Positions 1 through 5,932 of a stretch of 5,932 bases of DNA are shown piece by piece; the stretch's first letter is position 1; each line of letters starts with the position of its first letter. The notes beneath the pieces were generated by a model. That model did not search any database. It worked only from the letters and a program-made list of their open reading frames with translations, and was not told where the DNA came from. The stretch is taken from assembly GCA_900540425.1 (NCBI GenBank), contig UQFU01000089.1, positions 1-5,932 of the forward strand. The letters run 5' to 3'. The position numbers and the translations under genes are program-made. This DNA is from an uncultured Alphaproteobacteria bacterium (GTDB taxonomy: Bacteria; Pseudomonadota; Alphaproteobacteria; RF32; CAG-239).

Positions 1-618
1 CGGCAGACACAAAGTCGGTTTTGCGACGGATAGCTTAAAGTTAAGAACCCACAGGTCCACATTCATGTCCGGATTGAGTTGATCCTGCCCGATGGTATTG
101 AGAATCTCGCCGCCGAATTCCAGAAAAGCGTTGTAAATCGGGAAAATAAACGTATTGAGAACATATAATGTTCCGGTTGTTGAAGATGCCAAAATGCCGC
201 AAAACAGGCACAGAAATATTTTTTTGAAAACCTCGTTCCAAACTTCCCCGGAGTTTTCCGGCGTAATCGAACTCACAAAACGCATCAGCCGCAGCATGAA
301 CCAAATGCCGAACCCGACCATTTCCAGAGCCAGAGCCCCTTTGGTAATGTCTTCATAAAGCCCCATGGCCATTGTGCCCATCGCTTCATAGAGCGTTGTC
401 AGGATTTTGTCCTGCCAACACCCGCCGTGCCGTTCGTTTCCTTCTTTGTCGACCCAGCTGATGTCGCCTTTGGTATGTTCTTCCGCTAACTCGACGTCGG
501 TTTTGTTTGAAGCATTGACCGGGCCGTCTTCGCCGGTACAAGCCGCAAGGACAAACAACAGCGGCAGCAATACGGCCGCCCGCCTCAGGGTTCTGAATAT
601 GTTTGCCCGCTTAAACAT
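1..618 (-). CDS. VirB6/TrbL-like membrane protein with lipoprotein signal, partial (C-terminus beyond window)
   Basis: An open frame of 206 codons begins with ATG at 618 and runs off the left edge without a stop. The start follows GGAGAG (623-628) with a 4-base spacer, 12 bases after the stop of the upstream gene. The N-terminus has a basic stretch, a hydrophobic core and a lipobox, V-L-A-A-C27, so I read it as a lipoprotein signal peptide. A polar segment (about 28-70) follows, then an amphipathic region with L-Y-E-A-M-G-T-M (76-83), a membrane helix at about 97-115, V-S-S-I-T (115-119), one or two helices at about 134-163, and L-E-F-G-G (166-170). These motifs line up with residues 104-195 of the neighbouring 804-residue protein, so the two are paralogues. 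VirB6/TrbL proteins are polytopic inner-membrane components of type IV secretion channels. The family call rests on the paralogue, topology and tandem arrangement. The substrate and the full length are unknown. Confidence 0.75.
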   Translation of the reverse strand, partial: MFKRANIFRTLRRAAVLLPLLFVLAACTGEDGPVNASNKTDVELAEEHTKGDISWVDKEGNERHGGCWQDKILTTLYEAMGTMAMGLYEDITKGALALEMVGFGIWFMLRLMRFVSSITPENSGEVWNEVFKKIFLCLFCGILASSTTGTLYVLNTFIFPIYNAFLEFGGEILNTIGQDQLNPDMNVDLWVLNFKLSVAKPTLCLP

Positions 619-630
619 TAGTCTCTCCGG

Positions 631-3045
631 TTAACTGCGCGGTCCTGCCGCTGCAATTTTATCAATTTGTGCCATGACCTTGTCGATGTTGGCCTGAGCA
701 TAATCACGGGCTTTTTGTTCGTTAAAGCGCTCTCCCTTGCCGTTGGCTTCGACCTTTGATTTGCTTATGTGATAAGAAACGGCAGCCTGTGACATTTTCC
801 CTCTTGAAGTTGTCACTTTTGATCTTTGGGCTGCGGCGTTTTTGACAGATTGCTCAAACGTCTGTTGCGCCGTTTCGGCATTCTTGCGGGCATCGGCCTC
901 TTGCGGTGTTCCGGCAGCCGACTGGGCTTGAGCCAAAGCCTGTTGCAGTTGTTCGTTGGCTGCGTCCTGGGCTGCCAGTGCCCTCTGCCATTCGGCCATA
1001 TCCTGAAGGTTTTCTGATTTTGCTTCGCTGTAGTCATTCATAGCTTGTGTCATGACCTGACGTGAGCTCTGCGCTTCTTGGGCGTCGACATAATCCCCGG
1101 CATCATATTGTCGTCCGCCGCCGGTGCTGTCTCCTACGCTGCCGCTTCCCCTTGAGCTTTGCGTTTCCGTTTCCAAACGGGCCTGTTCGTTGCCCAGTTC
1201 TTGCCGGGCTTGTGCAAGCTTATTGGCAAGTTCTGTTTTCTGCGCCTCCGTGGCATTGCGGTCTTGTTCCAAAGCGGCCAGTTGCTGCTCCAACTGGGCA
1301 ATCTGTTGTTCTAACTGCGCTACCCGCTGTGCCGTATTGCTATCGGCAGTATCTGTCCCGTTTCCTCCGGTATTTTGATTGCTGCCGTTGTCATTGGGAT
1401 TTTCCGCAGTATTCTGGCTTCCGTAAATACCGGCATTTTCTTTGTCGATTCGGGCTTGTCCGCGTTCGGTACGCGCCTGTCCTTTATTATACAGCCCTTC
1501 GCCTTTCTTAATTAAATCTTCGCCGCCTTTTATACCGGCTGCCATCGCCAGGTTTCCTGCGATTCCCTGTGTTACGCCGGCAGCTTTTTGAGCCTGTCCG
1601 AATTTTTTGTTGACAACGCCGCCGAGTTTTCGTGCGCTTTTGAACGGATGTGCAAGAGCCGTGGCCGTTCCGTTCAGAACCGCATTTCCGGCTTGTTTGG
1701 CCTTGGCCGTAATCGGGGCTGTCGCGGATTTTCCGACTCTCATTGCACTATTGACGGCGCCGCTGGTCAGCAGGCCGCCCAGTTTGGCGCCGATGTCGAT
1801 ACCGCCGCCGCCGGCCATGCTGCCTGCCAGTTGTGCGGTTTTTGCCGAAAATTTGAAGCCGAAGAAACAGCAGCATAAAATAATCAGAAAACCTGCGCCG
1901 TTAATATCCAAAATTTGCTTGGAATCACGGATGTTTCCGCCAGATAAAACGTCTTCAATATTTTCCAACCCGCCGGTGCTGAGCGAAGCCTTAATCAGCT
2001 GGGTGTTGATGCTGACCACAATGCCCATAAAGATAAAGGTGAAAAAGATGTTCATGAACATATTGAAACCCTTGCCGGTATAACCGCCGGTCATCTTAAA
2101 CGGCCAGCAGGCAATAAAGAACGTCATCAATGCGCCCAAAACGCCGAGCATAACCACGGAGTCGATAAGATAAAAACCAAAGGCAAAAGAAAGCAGCAAC
2201 GCGCAGAGATAAATAGCCAGCCCGGAAAATACCATGCTGAAATCCCAAATGCCGAAAGCGCCGGAAGCTTCGTTGCGCCCGACACACATAATTGAGGAAC
2301 CGGCCGCCTGAGCAAAAGCAATTTCCGCCTGAACTCCTTTAATAAAACACTCCATTGTAACATATAGTTCATTGGGGAGCACCTTATCTCCGGTTCCGCT
2401 CAGCCCTGCGGTGTCGGTTTTGCACGTTTTTATCGCATCTCCGGCCGTAAACAGCATTGCACCGCCAAAATCTAGTGCCGTGGACAGCAAGGGGTTGATC
2501 ACGTAGTAATAAATGGTGTCTTTGTTCATCAGCAGCAAAAAGGCTACCAGAAATTTACAGGTGCTGACCAACAGTCCGGTCAAGAATTTGGGAGCGTCTT
2601 GCTTGGTCATTGAGCTGACATGCCCCAAAACCGAAAAAGCGATATAAAGGGCAAACCCCAGCGACATCACTTTTCTGATGGCATCTTTGGTGGTGTCGAA
2701 CGCTTGTCTGGACATCGTTTGAACTGCAGTATACAAAGACTGGAACAACGGGCAGAAAATACATTCTTTGGATTCTCTCAGCTTGACCTGCAGCGGAGTA
2801 CAGCCTTTCATGACGCCGCGTGTAGCCTCGCAATCTGAGGCATCATCGCATTTCCAGCAATAATAATCACACTGAAACGCCCCTATAATCCCGCCGGCGG
2901 TTCCTGAAGCTTCTGTCCACCCCTCGGGGCAACCTTCGTTAGCCGAACGACAGACCGTTTCATATTCTGCCCAAGCCGGCTGTACGGAAACAGCCAAAAA
3001 CAATCCGCAAACCAACAGAAATAAAATTCTATTTATCTTTGTCAT
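631..3045 (-). CDS. VirB6/TrbL-like type IV secretion membrane protein with Cys-rich N-terminus and coiled-coil tail
   Basis: This 804-residue protein starts at ATG 3045, not at the frame's upstream ATG (3126). Only the inner start puts a signal peptide (residues 1-26, ending Q-P-A-W-A) at the N-terminus, and AAGGAAGG lies 5 bases before it. Residues 32-98 form a small exported domain with nine cysteines. Hydrophobic helices follow at about 128-145, 156-173, 270-292, 294-313, 328-346 and 384-399, a topology typical of the VirB6/TrbL family, whose members build the inner-membrane channel of type IV secretion systems. Residues about 400-560 are Gly/Ala/Lys-rich, about 540-570 are Asn/Gly-rich, 573-632 form a strong coiled coil with exact heptads at 575-595, and about 663-745 form a second helical Ala/Gln-rich segment. 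The tail is roughly half the protein, much longer than classical VirB6 (around 300 residues). The start overlaps the upstream small gene by 17 bases and the next paralogue begins 12 bases downstream, indicating an operon. The family is inferred from topology and context; no diagnostic short motif exists. Confidence 0.75.
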   Translation of the reverse strand: MTKINRILFLLVCGLFLAVSVQPAWAEYETVCRSANEGCPEGWTEASGTAGGIIGAFQCDYYCWKCDDASDCEATRGVMKGCTPLQVKLRESKECIFCPLFQSLYTAVQTMSRQAFDTTKDAIRKVMSLGFALYIAFSVLGHVSSMTKQDAPKFLTGLLVSTCKFLVAFLLLMNKDTIYYYVINPLLSTALDFGGAMLFTAGDAIKTCKTDTAGLSGTGDKVLPNELYVTMECFIKGVQAEIAFAQAAGSSIMCVGRNEASGAFGIWDFSMVFSGLAIYLCALLLSFAFGFYLIDSVVMLGVLGALMTFFIACWPFKMTGGYTGKGFNMFMNIFFTFIFMGIVVSINTQLIKASLSTGGLENIEDVLSGGNIRDSKQILDINGAGFLIILCCCFFGFKFSAKTAQLAGSMAGGGGIDIGAKLGGLLTSGAVNSAMRVGKSATAPITAKAKQAGNAVLNGTATALAHPFKSARKLGGVVNKKFGQAQKAAGVTQGIAGNLAMAAGIKGGEDLIKKGEGLYNKGQARTERGQARIDKENAGIYGSQNTAENPNDNGSNQNTGGNGTDTADSNTAQRVAQLEQQIAQLEQQLAALEQDRNATEAQKTELANKLAQARQELGNEQARLETETQSSRGSGSVGDSTGGGRQYDAGDYVDAQEAQSSRQVMTQAMNDYSEAKSENLQDMAEWQRALAAQDAANEQLQQALAQAQSAAGTPQEADARKNAETAQQTFEQSVKNAAAQRSKVTTSRGKMSQAAVSYHISKSKVEANGKGERFNEQKARDYAQANIDKVMAQIDKIAAAGPRS

Positions 3046-3226
3046 GGTCACCTTCCTTGCGGCTGAGCGGATTTCCGAGAATCTTGACCGCTGCGATGAA
3101 AATGATTGCGACTGCCGCAATCGCAAATATCAGCGCGCCTTTATGCGCCATTATGGCAAATAAGTTAAATTTGTAAGCCAGCACAATAAAAATCAGCATG
3201 GCAATATTTGCAAAAATCGTTTTCAT
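3029..3226 (-). CDS. Small two-helix membrane protein, unknown function
   Basis: A 65-residue protein starts at ATG 3226 after GAGGAA with a short spacer. It has two hydrophobic segments, about residues 5-24 and 31-49, separated by a short loop with a single Lys (M-A-H-K-G), and a strongly charged tail (about 54-65, rich in Lys, Asp, Glu and Arg). Its last 17 bases overlap the start of the large VirB6-like gene and contain that gene's ribosome binding site. This argues that it is a real, co-translated gene. The two-helix hairpin and position next to VirB6-like genes fit a small type IV secretion component (VirB2 pilin-like or VirB3-like). However, I see no cleavable signal peptide of the VirB2 kind and the protein is shorter than either family usually is, so I do not assign one. 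Confidence 0.7.
   Translation of the reverse strand: MKTIFANIAMLIFIVLAYKFNLFAIMAHKGALIFAIAAVAIIFIAAVKILGNPLSRKEGDHDKDK
3051..3058 (-). promoter_or_regulatory. Ribosome binding site fixing the 3045 start
   Basis: The minus strand reads AAGGAAGG followed by TGACC and then ATG at 3043-3045. The site lies inside the last codons of the upstream 65-residue gene, so translation of the two is probably coupled. It decides between the inner start (3045) and the longer frame (3126), which would bury the signal peptide behind 27 polar, basic residues. Confidence 0.8.
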
Positions 3227-3260
3227 CGTTCCTCGGCCTTGTGGTCACTATAATTATTTT

Positions 3261-3290
3261 ATCATAAAAACTCTAAACAATATGTTACAA
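3261..3290 (-). promoter_or_regulatory. Possible promoter for the small-protein/VirB6-like operon
   Basis: The minus strand has TTGTAA (3285-3290) and TATGAT (3261-3266) with an 18-base spacer. This is a fair sigma-70-type match, 35 bases before the ATG at 3226. An alternative -35, TTGTTT (3275-3280), lies 16 bases from an AATAAT. The surrounding 76-base gap is AT-rich and no clear hairpin terminator for the hydrolase-like gene is visible, so some read-through from upstream is possible. AT-rich DNA gives such matches by chance. Confidence 0.4.
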
Positions 3291-3302
3291 TTTCTTGATT
3301 TT

Positions 3303-4148
3303 TTAGCGAAAACGCCCCAAATCGATAAAGTTCATGACCGCACTGACAACACTGCGGTTTTTGAATACGTTTCGTTGGCTGTTGGAAATTTCAATAAAAT
3401 CCGTTGCTCCCGCAAGTTTGGATTCGTTTTTGTCCGGCAAAAGCTTGCGGATTCGTTCCGGCAGCCAGGCATAAAAACCTTTATTGGGAATTCTGCAATA
3501 AATAATGCCGACTTCGACTTCCGGCGGAAATCCCGGAATCTTGGCAATGTTTTCTTCCGAAAGTTCTTCGGTCATCGGTCCGAATATCCAGCGCGTCAGC
3601 GGATTTCGGCTCAATTTGTGAATCAGACGGCAACCGTGGTTCGGCGGGCAGACTTGTACGATTCGCCCGATTCGAAGTTTTTGCTGCCACGGAGCGTTAA
3701 TACTGAACAGCTTGCGCAGCAAGATTCCGCCGACGCCGGAAGAAACAAACGAAACTTCTTCGGTGTCTTCCATATTGTTAAGCAAAAAAATCAACTGGCG
3801 GACATGCGATTCGATATTGCATTGCATGGAAGGATAGTTGACGGCAGCAGCCATGTATCCCCGGTCCAAAGCCTTGCGCCACAAAGGTTTGAAAATATTT
3901 TTGTTTTCGCCAAATCCGTGAAGCATCACAATCATCGGTCCGCTTTGCCGCGGCAGCTCATAAATGTCTATATAATTAACAAAAGCTTTCCGGCACTCCT
4001 CAAAAGTTCCGCGATGCCGGACAATGTCCCAGGAATCGAGCAGGCGATAGCTTTTGGAAACACAGTTGCGCTGGATTCGCCACTTTTGATAAAAGAATAC
4101 ATCGGCCCAAAATTGGCTTCCGCCGAATGTAAAAAACTCAAATCCCAT
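3303..4148 (-). CDS. Alpha/beta-hydrolase-fold protein with substituted catalytic residues (likely pseudo-hydrolase)
   Basis: This 281-residue protein starts at ATG 4148 after GAGGA with a 6-base spacer; an in-frame TAA two codons upstream rules out a longer start. The layout follows the lipase/esterase-like family of alpha/beta hydrolases (COG1075-like): an N-terminal W-R-I-Q-R-N...Y-R-L-L-D (23-38) segment, the oxyanion-side H-G-F-G (77-80), a N-Y-P-S (104-107) strand end, the nucleophile elbow at 135-141, P-P-N-H-G (168-172), F-G-P (189-191), and a C-terminal F-I-D-L-G-R-F. The elbow reads V-S-S-G-V-G-G where active members have V-G-H-S-x-G-G, so Gly138 takes the serine's place. The usual S-H-T before the last helix reads S-Q-R, with Gln258 in place of histidine. 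The region that normally carries the acid is shortened. The frame is intact, so it is probably expressed, perhaps as a non-enzymatic protein. No signal peptide is visible, so it is probably cytoplasmic. It lies 32 bases after the lipoprotein gene. The substitutions are inferred by hand alignment from memory. Confidence 0.75.
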   Translation of the reverse strand: MGFEFFTFGGSQFWADVFFYQKWRIQRNCVSKSYRLLDSWDIVRHRGTFEECRKAFVNYIDIYELPRQSGPMIVMLHGFGENKNIFKPLWRKALDRGYMAAAVNYPSMQCNIESHVRQLIFLLNNMEDTEEVSFVSSGVGGILLRKLFSINAPWQQKLRIGRIVQVCPPNHGCRLIHKLSRNPLTRWIFGPMTEELSEENIAKIPGFPPEVEVGIIYCRIPNKGFYAWLPERIRKLLPDKNESKLAGATDFIEISNSQRNVFKNRSVVSAVMNFIDLGRFR

Positions 4149-4180
4149 GCCTTATCCTCACCATATTTATTTATCGGATT

Positions 4181-4609
4181 CTATTTCCCGATTCCACTCT
4201 GATTCGGAATAGCCGTAATCGTTACGTTTGCCTTGTCAGAACCGTCAGATTCAATAAGAATCTGTACGGCGCGGTTGTCGCGAACATAGGTCATTTGGCT
4301 GATTCGCGCCCGTACCGTTGCAACTTCAAGCCACTTTAATTTCGGCATTTCAGAAACATAGAAGTCATAAACGCTGCTGGCGTTATACGGACAGTCAAAA
4401 GCCAGACTGCCGATCCAATTGTCGCCGCTGCCCAGAGCCTTGGTCTGATCCAAGTCTACATAAGCCTTTTCCGGGAACGGAACATCCGGAAAATGTGCAA
4501 ATGCCGGCGGAATCTCATTGCCGTCCACGCCGTGCAAAACCGGCTTATCCGAAGCACAGCCGCTGAGAACTGCTACTAAAGTTATAGCTAATATACTGTT
4601 TCTTAACAT
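4181..4609 (-). CDS. Small lipoprotein, unknown function
   Basis: A 142-residue lipoprotein. I start it at ATG 4609, preceded by AAGG (4618-4621) and an 8-base spacer, rather than at the in-frame ATG 4639, which has no ribosome binding site. The signal peptide is short, with a hydrophobic core (6-15) and lipobox L15-S-G-C18, so the mature protein should be lipid-anchored in the envelope. The +2 residue is Ala, which does not signal inner-membrane retention under the enterobacterial rule. The mature part holds P-D-V-P-F-P (about 41-46), L-G-S-G-D-N-W-I-G (58-66), a D-F-Y-x-x-E-M-P (82-89) helix and a K-W-L-E-V-A-T-V-R-A (92-101) strand. This looks like one compact alpha/beta domain shared with small proteobacterial lipoproteins I cannot name. 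The gene is probably co-transcribed with the hydrolase-like gene 32 bases downstream. No function is assigned. Confidence 0.8.
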   Translation of the reverse strand: MLRNSILAITLVAVLSGCASDKPVLHGVDGNEIPPAFAHFPDVPFPEKAYVDLDQTKALGSGDNWIGSLAFDCPYNASSVYDFYVSEMPKLKWLEVATVRARISQMTYVRDNRAVQILIESDGSDKANVTITAIPNQSGIGK

Positions 4610-4617
4610 AATTACTA

Positions 4618-4621
4618 CCTT
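4618..4621 (-). promoter_or_regulatory. Ribosome binding site supporting the 4609 lipoprotein start
   Basis: The minus strand reads AAGG, then TAGTAATT, then ATG at 4607-4609. The alternative upstream ATG (4637-4639) is preceded by an AT-rich stretch with no purine-rich site. This start also leaves a conventional short lipoprotein signal peptide. Confidence 0.6.
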
Positions 4622-4666
4622 GTTCAAAATCCTAATCATGGTATATTAAAATCATAATAATGCACA

Positions 4667-4699
4667 TAAGGTTAAAAATTTGGAAATAAATTAACCTTA
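4667..4699. repeat. Inverted repeat, possible operator
   Basis: Nine-base arms TAAGGTTAA (4667-4675) and TTAACCTTA (4691-4699) match perfectly around a 15-base AT-rich centre. The centre-to-centre distance of the arms is 24 bases, a little over two helical turns. It sits between the divergent lipoprotein and rRNA transcription units, upstream of the lipoprotein gene. It could bind a dimeric regulator or form a weak hairpin. In such AT-rich DNA a chance origin remains possible. Confidence 0.4.
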
Positions 4700-4752
4700 A
4701 AAAAATAACGATTTTTTTTGCAATGTTATCAAAGAGTTAATGAATTTTTGCA

Positions 4753-4793
4753 CAAAATGGGAAAAAAAATTCAAACTTTTTCATTTTTTTATG
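4753..4793 (+). promoter_or_regulatory. Candidate UP element (A/T tracts) upstream of the rRNA promoter
   Basis: Runs of A (4762-4769) and T (4777-4781, 4784-4790) fill the 40 bases directly before the -35 hexamer. This is the position and composition of UP elements that contact the RNA polymerase alpha subunit at strong rRNA promoters. The whole spacer is AT-rich, so specificity is uncertain. Confidence 0.5.
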
Positions 4794-4822
4794 TTGACAT
4801 CTTGGATTGAGTGTCCTATAAA
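4794..4822 (+). promoter_or_regulatory. rRNA operon promoter
   Basis: A perfect -35 TTGACA (4794-4799), a 17-base spacer and the near-consensus -10 TATAAA (4817-4822). Transcription should start near 4829-4831, about 190 bases before the 16S gene. The downstream discriminator (CCACCTCG) contains C and G, as is common at growth-rate-controlled rRNA promoters. This is the best promoter match in the window. Confidence 0.85.
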
Positions 4823-4828
4823 CCACCT

Positions 4829-5016
4829 CGCTGACGGTGAGCAACTTAAGCAAACAAATGCAGAGCAGCTTAGTGTCAGGTTATAGCAAAGAGTAAATAA
4901 GATATAAGAAGATACGCAGACGGTAGTATTGCGAGAAGAAATATTAGTGTCTGATGTATTTTAGTGAGGAACCAAGAAAATTCTTTATGAGTAGATATAT
5001 TAGACAGGATTAAATT
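4829..5016 (+). other. 16S rRNA leader region
   Basis: This is the transcribed leader between the predicted transcription start and the mature 16S 5' end. It starts with a hairpin (4831-4879, listed separately) and then continues AT-rich. The octamer TTAGTGTC occurs twice (4870-4877 and 4944-4951), with a related TTAGTGAG at 4961-4968. A weak boxA-like antitermination sequence, TTCTTTATGA, lies at 4981-4990. The processing stem that normally pairs leader with the 16S 3' flank cannot be tested because that flank is outside the window. No gene is seen here. Confidence 0.6.
4831..4879 (+). other. Predicted hairpin at the 5' end of the rRNA leader
   Basis: CTGACGGTGAGC (4831-4842) pairs with GCTTAGTGTCAG (4868-4879). 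Twelve positions line up, with nine Watson-Crick pairs, two G-U pairs and one G-G mismatch, around a 25-base loop. It starts at or next to the predicted transcription start, so it would cap the 5' end of the primary transcript. Confidence 0.45.

Positions 5017-5932
<916 letters not shown>

Larger units (their letters stand above)
4622..4793. other. AT-rich divergent intergenic spacer
   Basis: This spacer lies between the leftward lipoprotein gene and the rightward rRNA promoter. It is very AT-rich, with runs of A or T of 7 to 8 bases at 4699-4705, 4712-4719, 4762-4769 and 4784-4790. The lipoprotein promoter should be here: the minus strand offers TATGAT at 4649-4654 and AT-rich alternatives nearest the gene, but no pair with a convincing -35. 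I see no tRNA, no coding frame with a ribosome binding site and no mobile-element ends. Confidence 0.6.

Noticed and set aside
41..304. An 87-codon minus-strand frame at the left edge
   Set aside because: It is out of frame with the lipobox-bearing VirB6-like gene that occupies the same bases with a proper start and paralogue similarity.
1062..2083. Several plus-strand frames of 84-158 codons opposite the VirB6-like gene
   Set aside because: They are shadows of the GC-biased coding strand, with no ribosome binding site and Arg/Cys/Ser-rich low-complexity products.
3045..3126. Longer N-terminus (27 extra residues) for the large VirB6-like protein
   Set aside because: The extra residues are Arg/Ser-rich and sit in front of a complete signal peptide, and the inner ATG has the better ribosome binding site.
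3198..4202. A 334-codon open frame on the plus strand covering the hydrolase-like gene
   Set aside because: It is antisense to a gene with recognisable alpha/beta-hydrolase motifs and a good ribosome binding site. Its own product shows no domain, and it spans intergenic DNA at both ends. Long antisense frames arise from codon bias.

Overview
The window comes from an alphaproteobacterium. The right end carries the first ~915 bases of a 16S rRNA gene with alphaproteobacterial hallmarks: a short V3 hairpin, the GTGAAATTCGTAGATATTGG block, and GGGGACCCGCACAAGC near the end. Protein genes are moderately GC-rich, while intergenic DNA is very AT-rich. A host-associated, low-to-medium GC lineage (gut RF32-type or Rickettsiales/Holosporales-like) is my inference, not a demonstrated placement.

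Layout. All protein genes lie on the minus strand and read leftwards. From right to left they are: a small lipoprotein (4609-4181); an alpha/beta-hydrolase-fold protein whose nucleophile and histidine positions appear substituted (4148-3303); a 65-residue two-helix membrane protein (3226-3029); an 804-residue VirB6/TrbL-like polytopic membrane protein with a Cys-rich exported N-terminus and a long coiled-coil tail (3045-631); and a second VirB6/TrbL-like protein with a lipoprotein signal peptide that runs off the left edge (618-<1). The last three genes overlap or are 12 bases apart and look like one operon. Between 4610 and 5016 there is an AT-rich divergent spacer, a strong rRNA promoter (TTGACA-17-TATAAA), and a ~190-base leader. 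The 16S rRNA gene is on the plus strand and is cut by the right edge.

How the parts fit. The two VirB6-like proteins align to each other in their first membrane region with almost identical motif spacing. They are therefore tandem paralogues, as in the multi-virB6 type IV secretion clusters known from Rickettsiales. VirB6 proteins form part of the inner-membrane channel of type IV secretion systems. No VirB4, VirB8-11 or VirD4 gene is in the window, so a complete system is inferred only. The lipoprotein and hydrolase-fold genes are separated from this group by 76 bases holding a possible promoter, and may be unrelated housekeeping or envelope genes. The most unusual features are the tandem, architecturally divergent VirB6 paralogues and the apparent pseudo-hydrolase.
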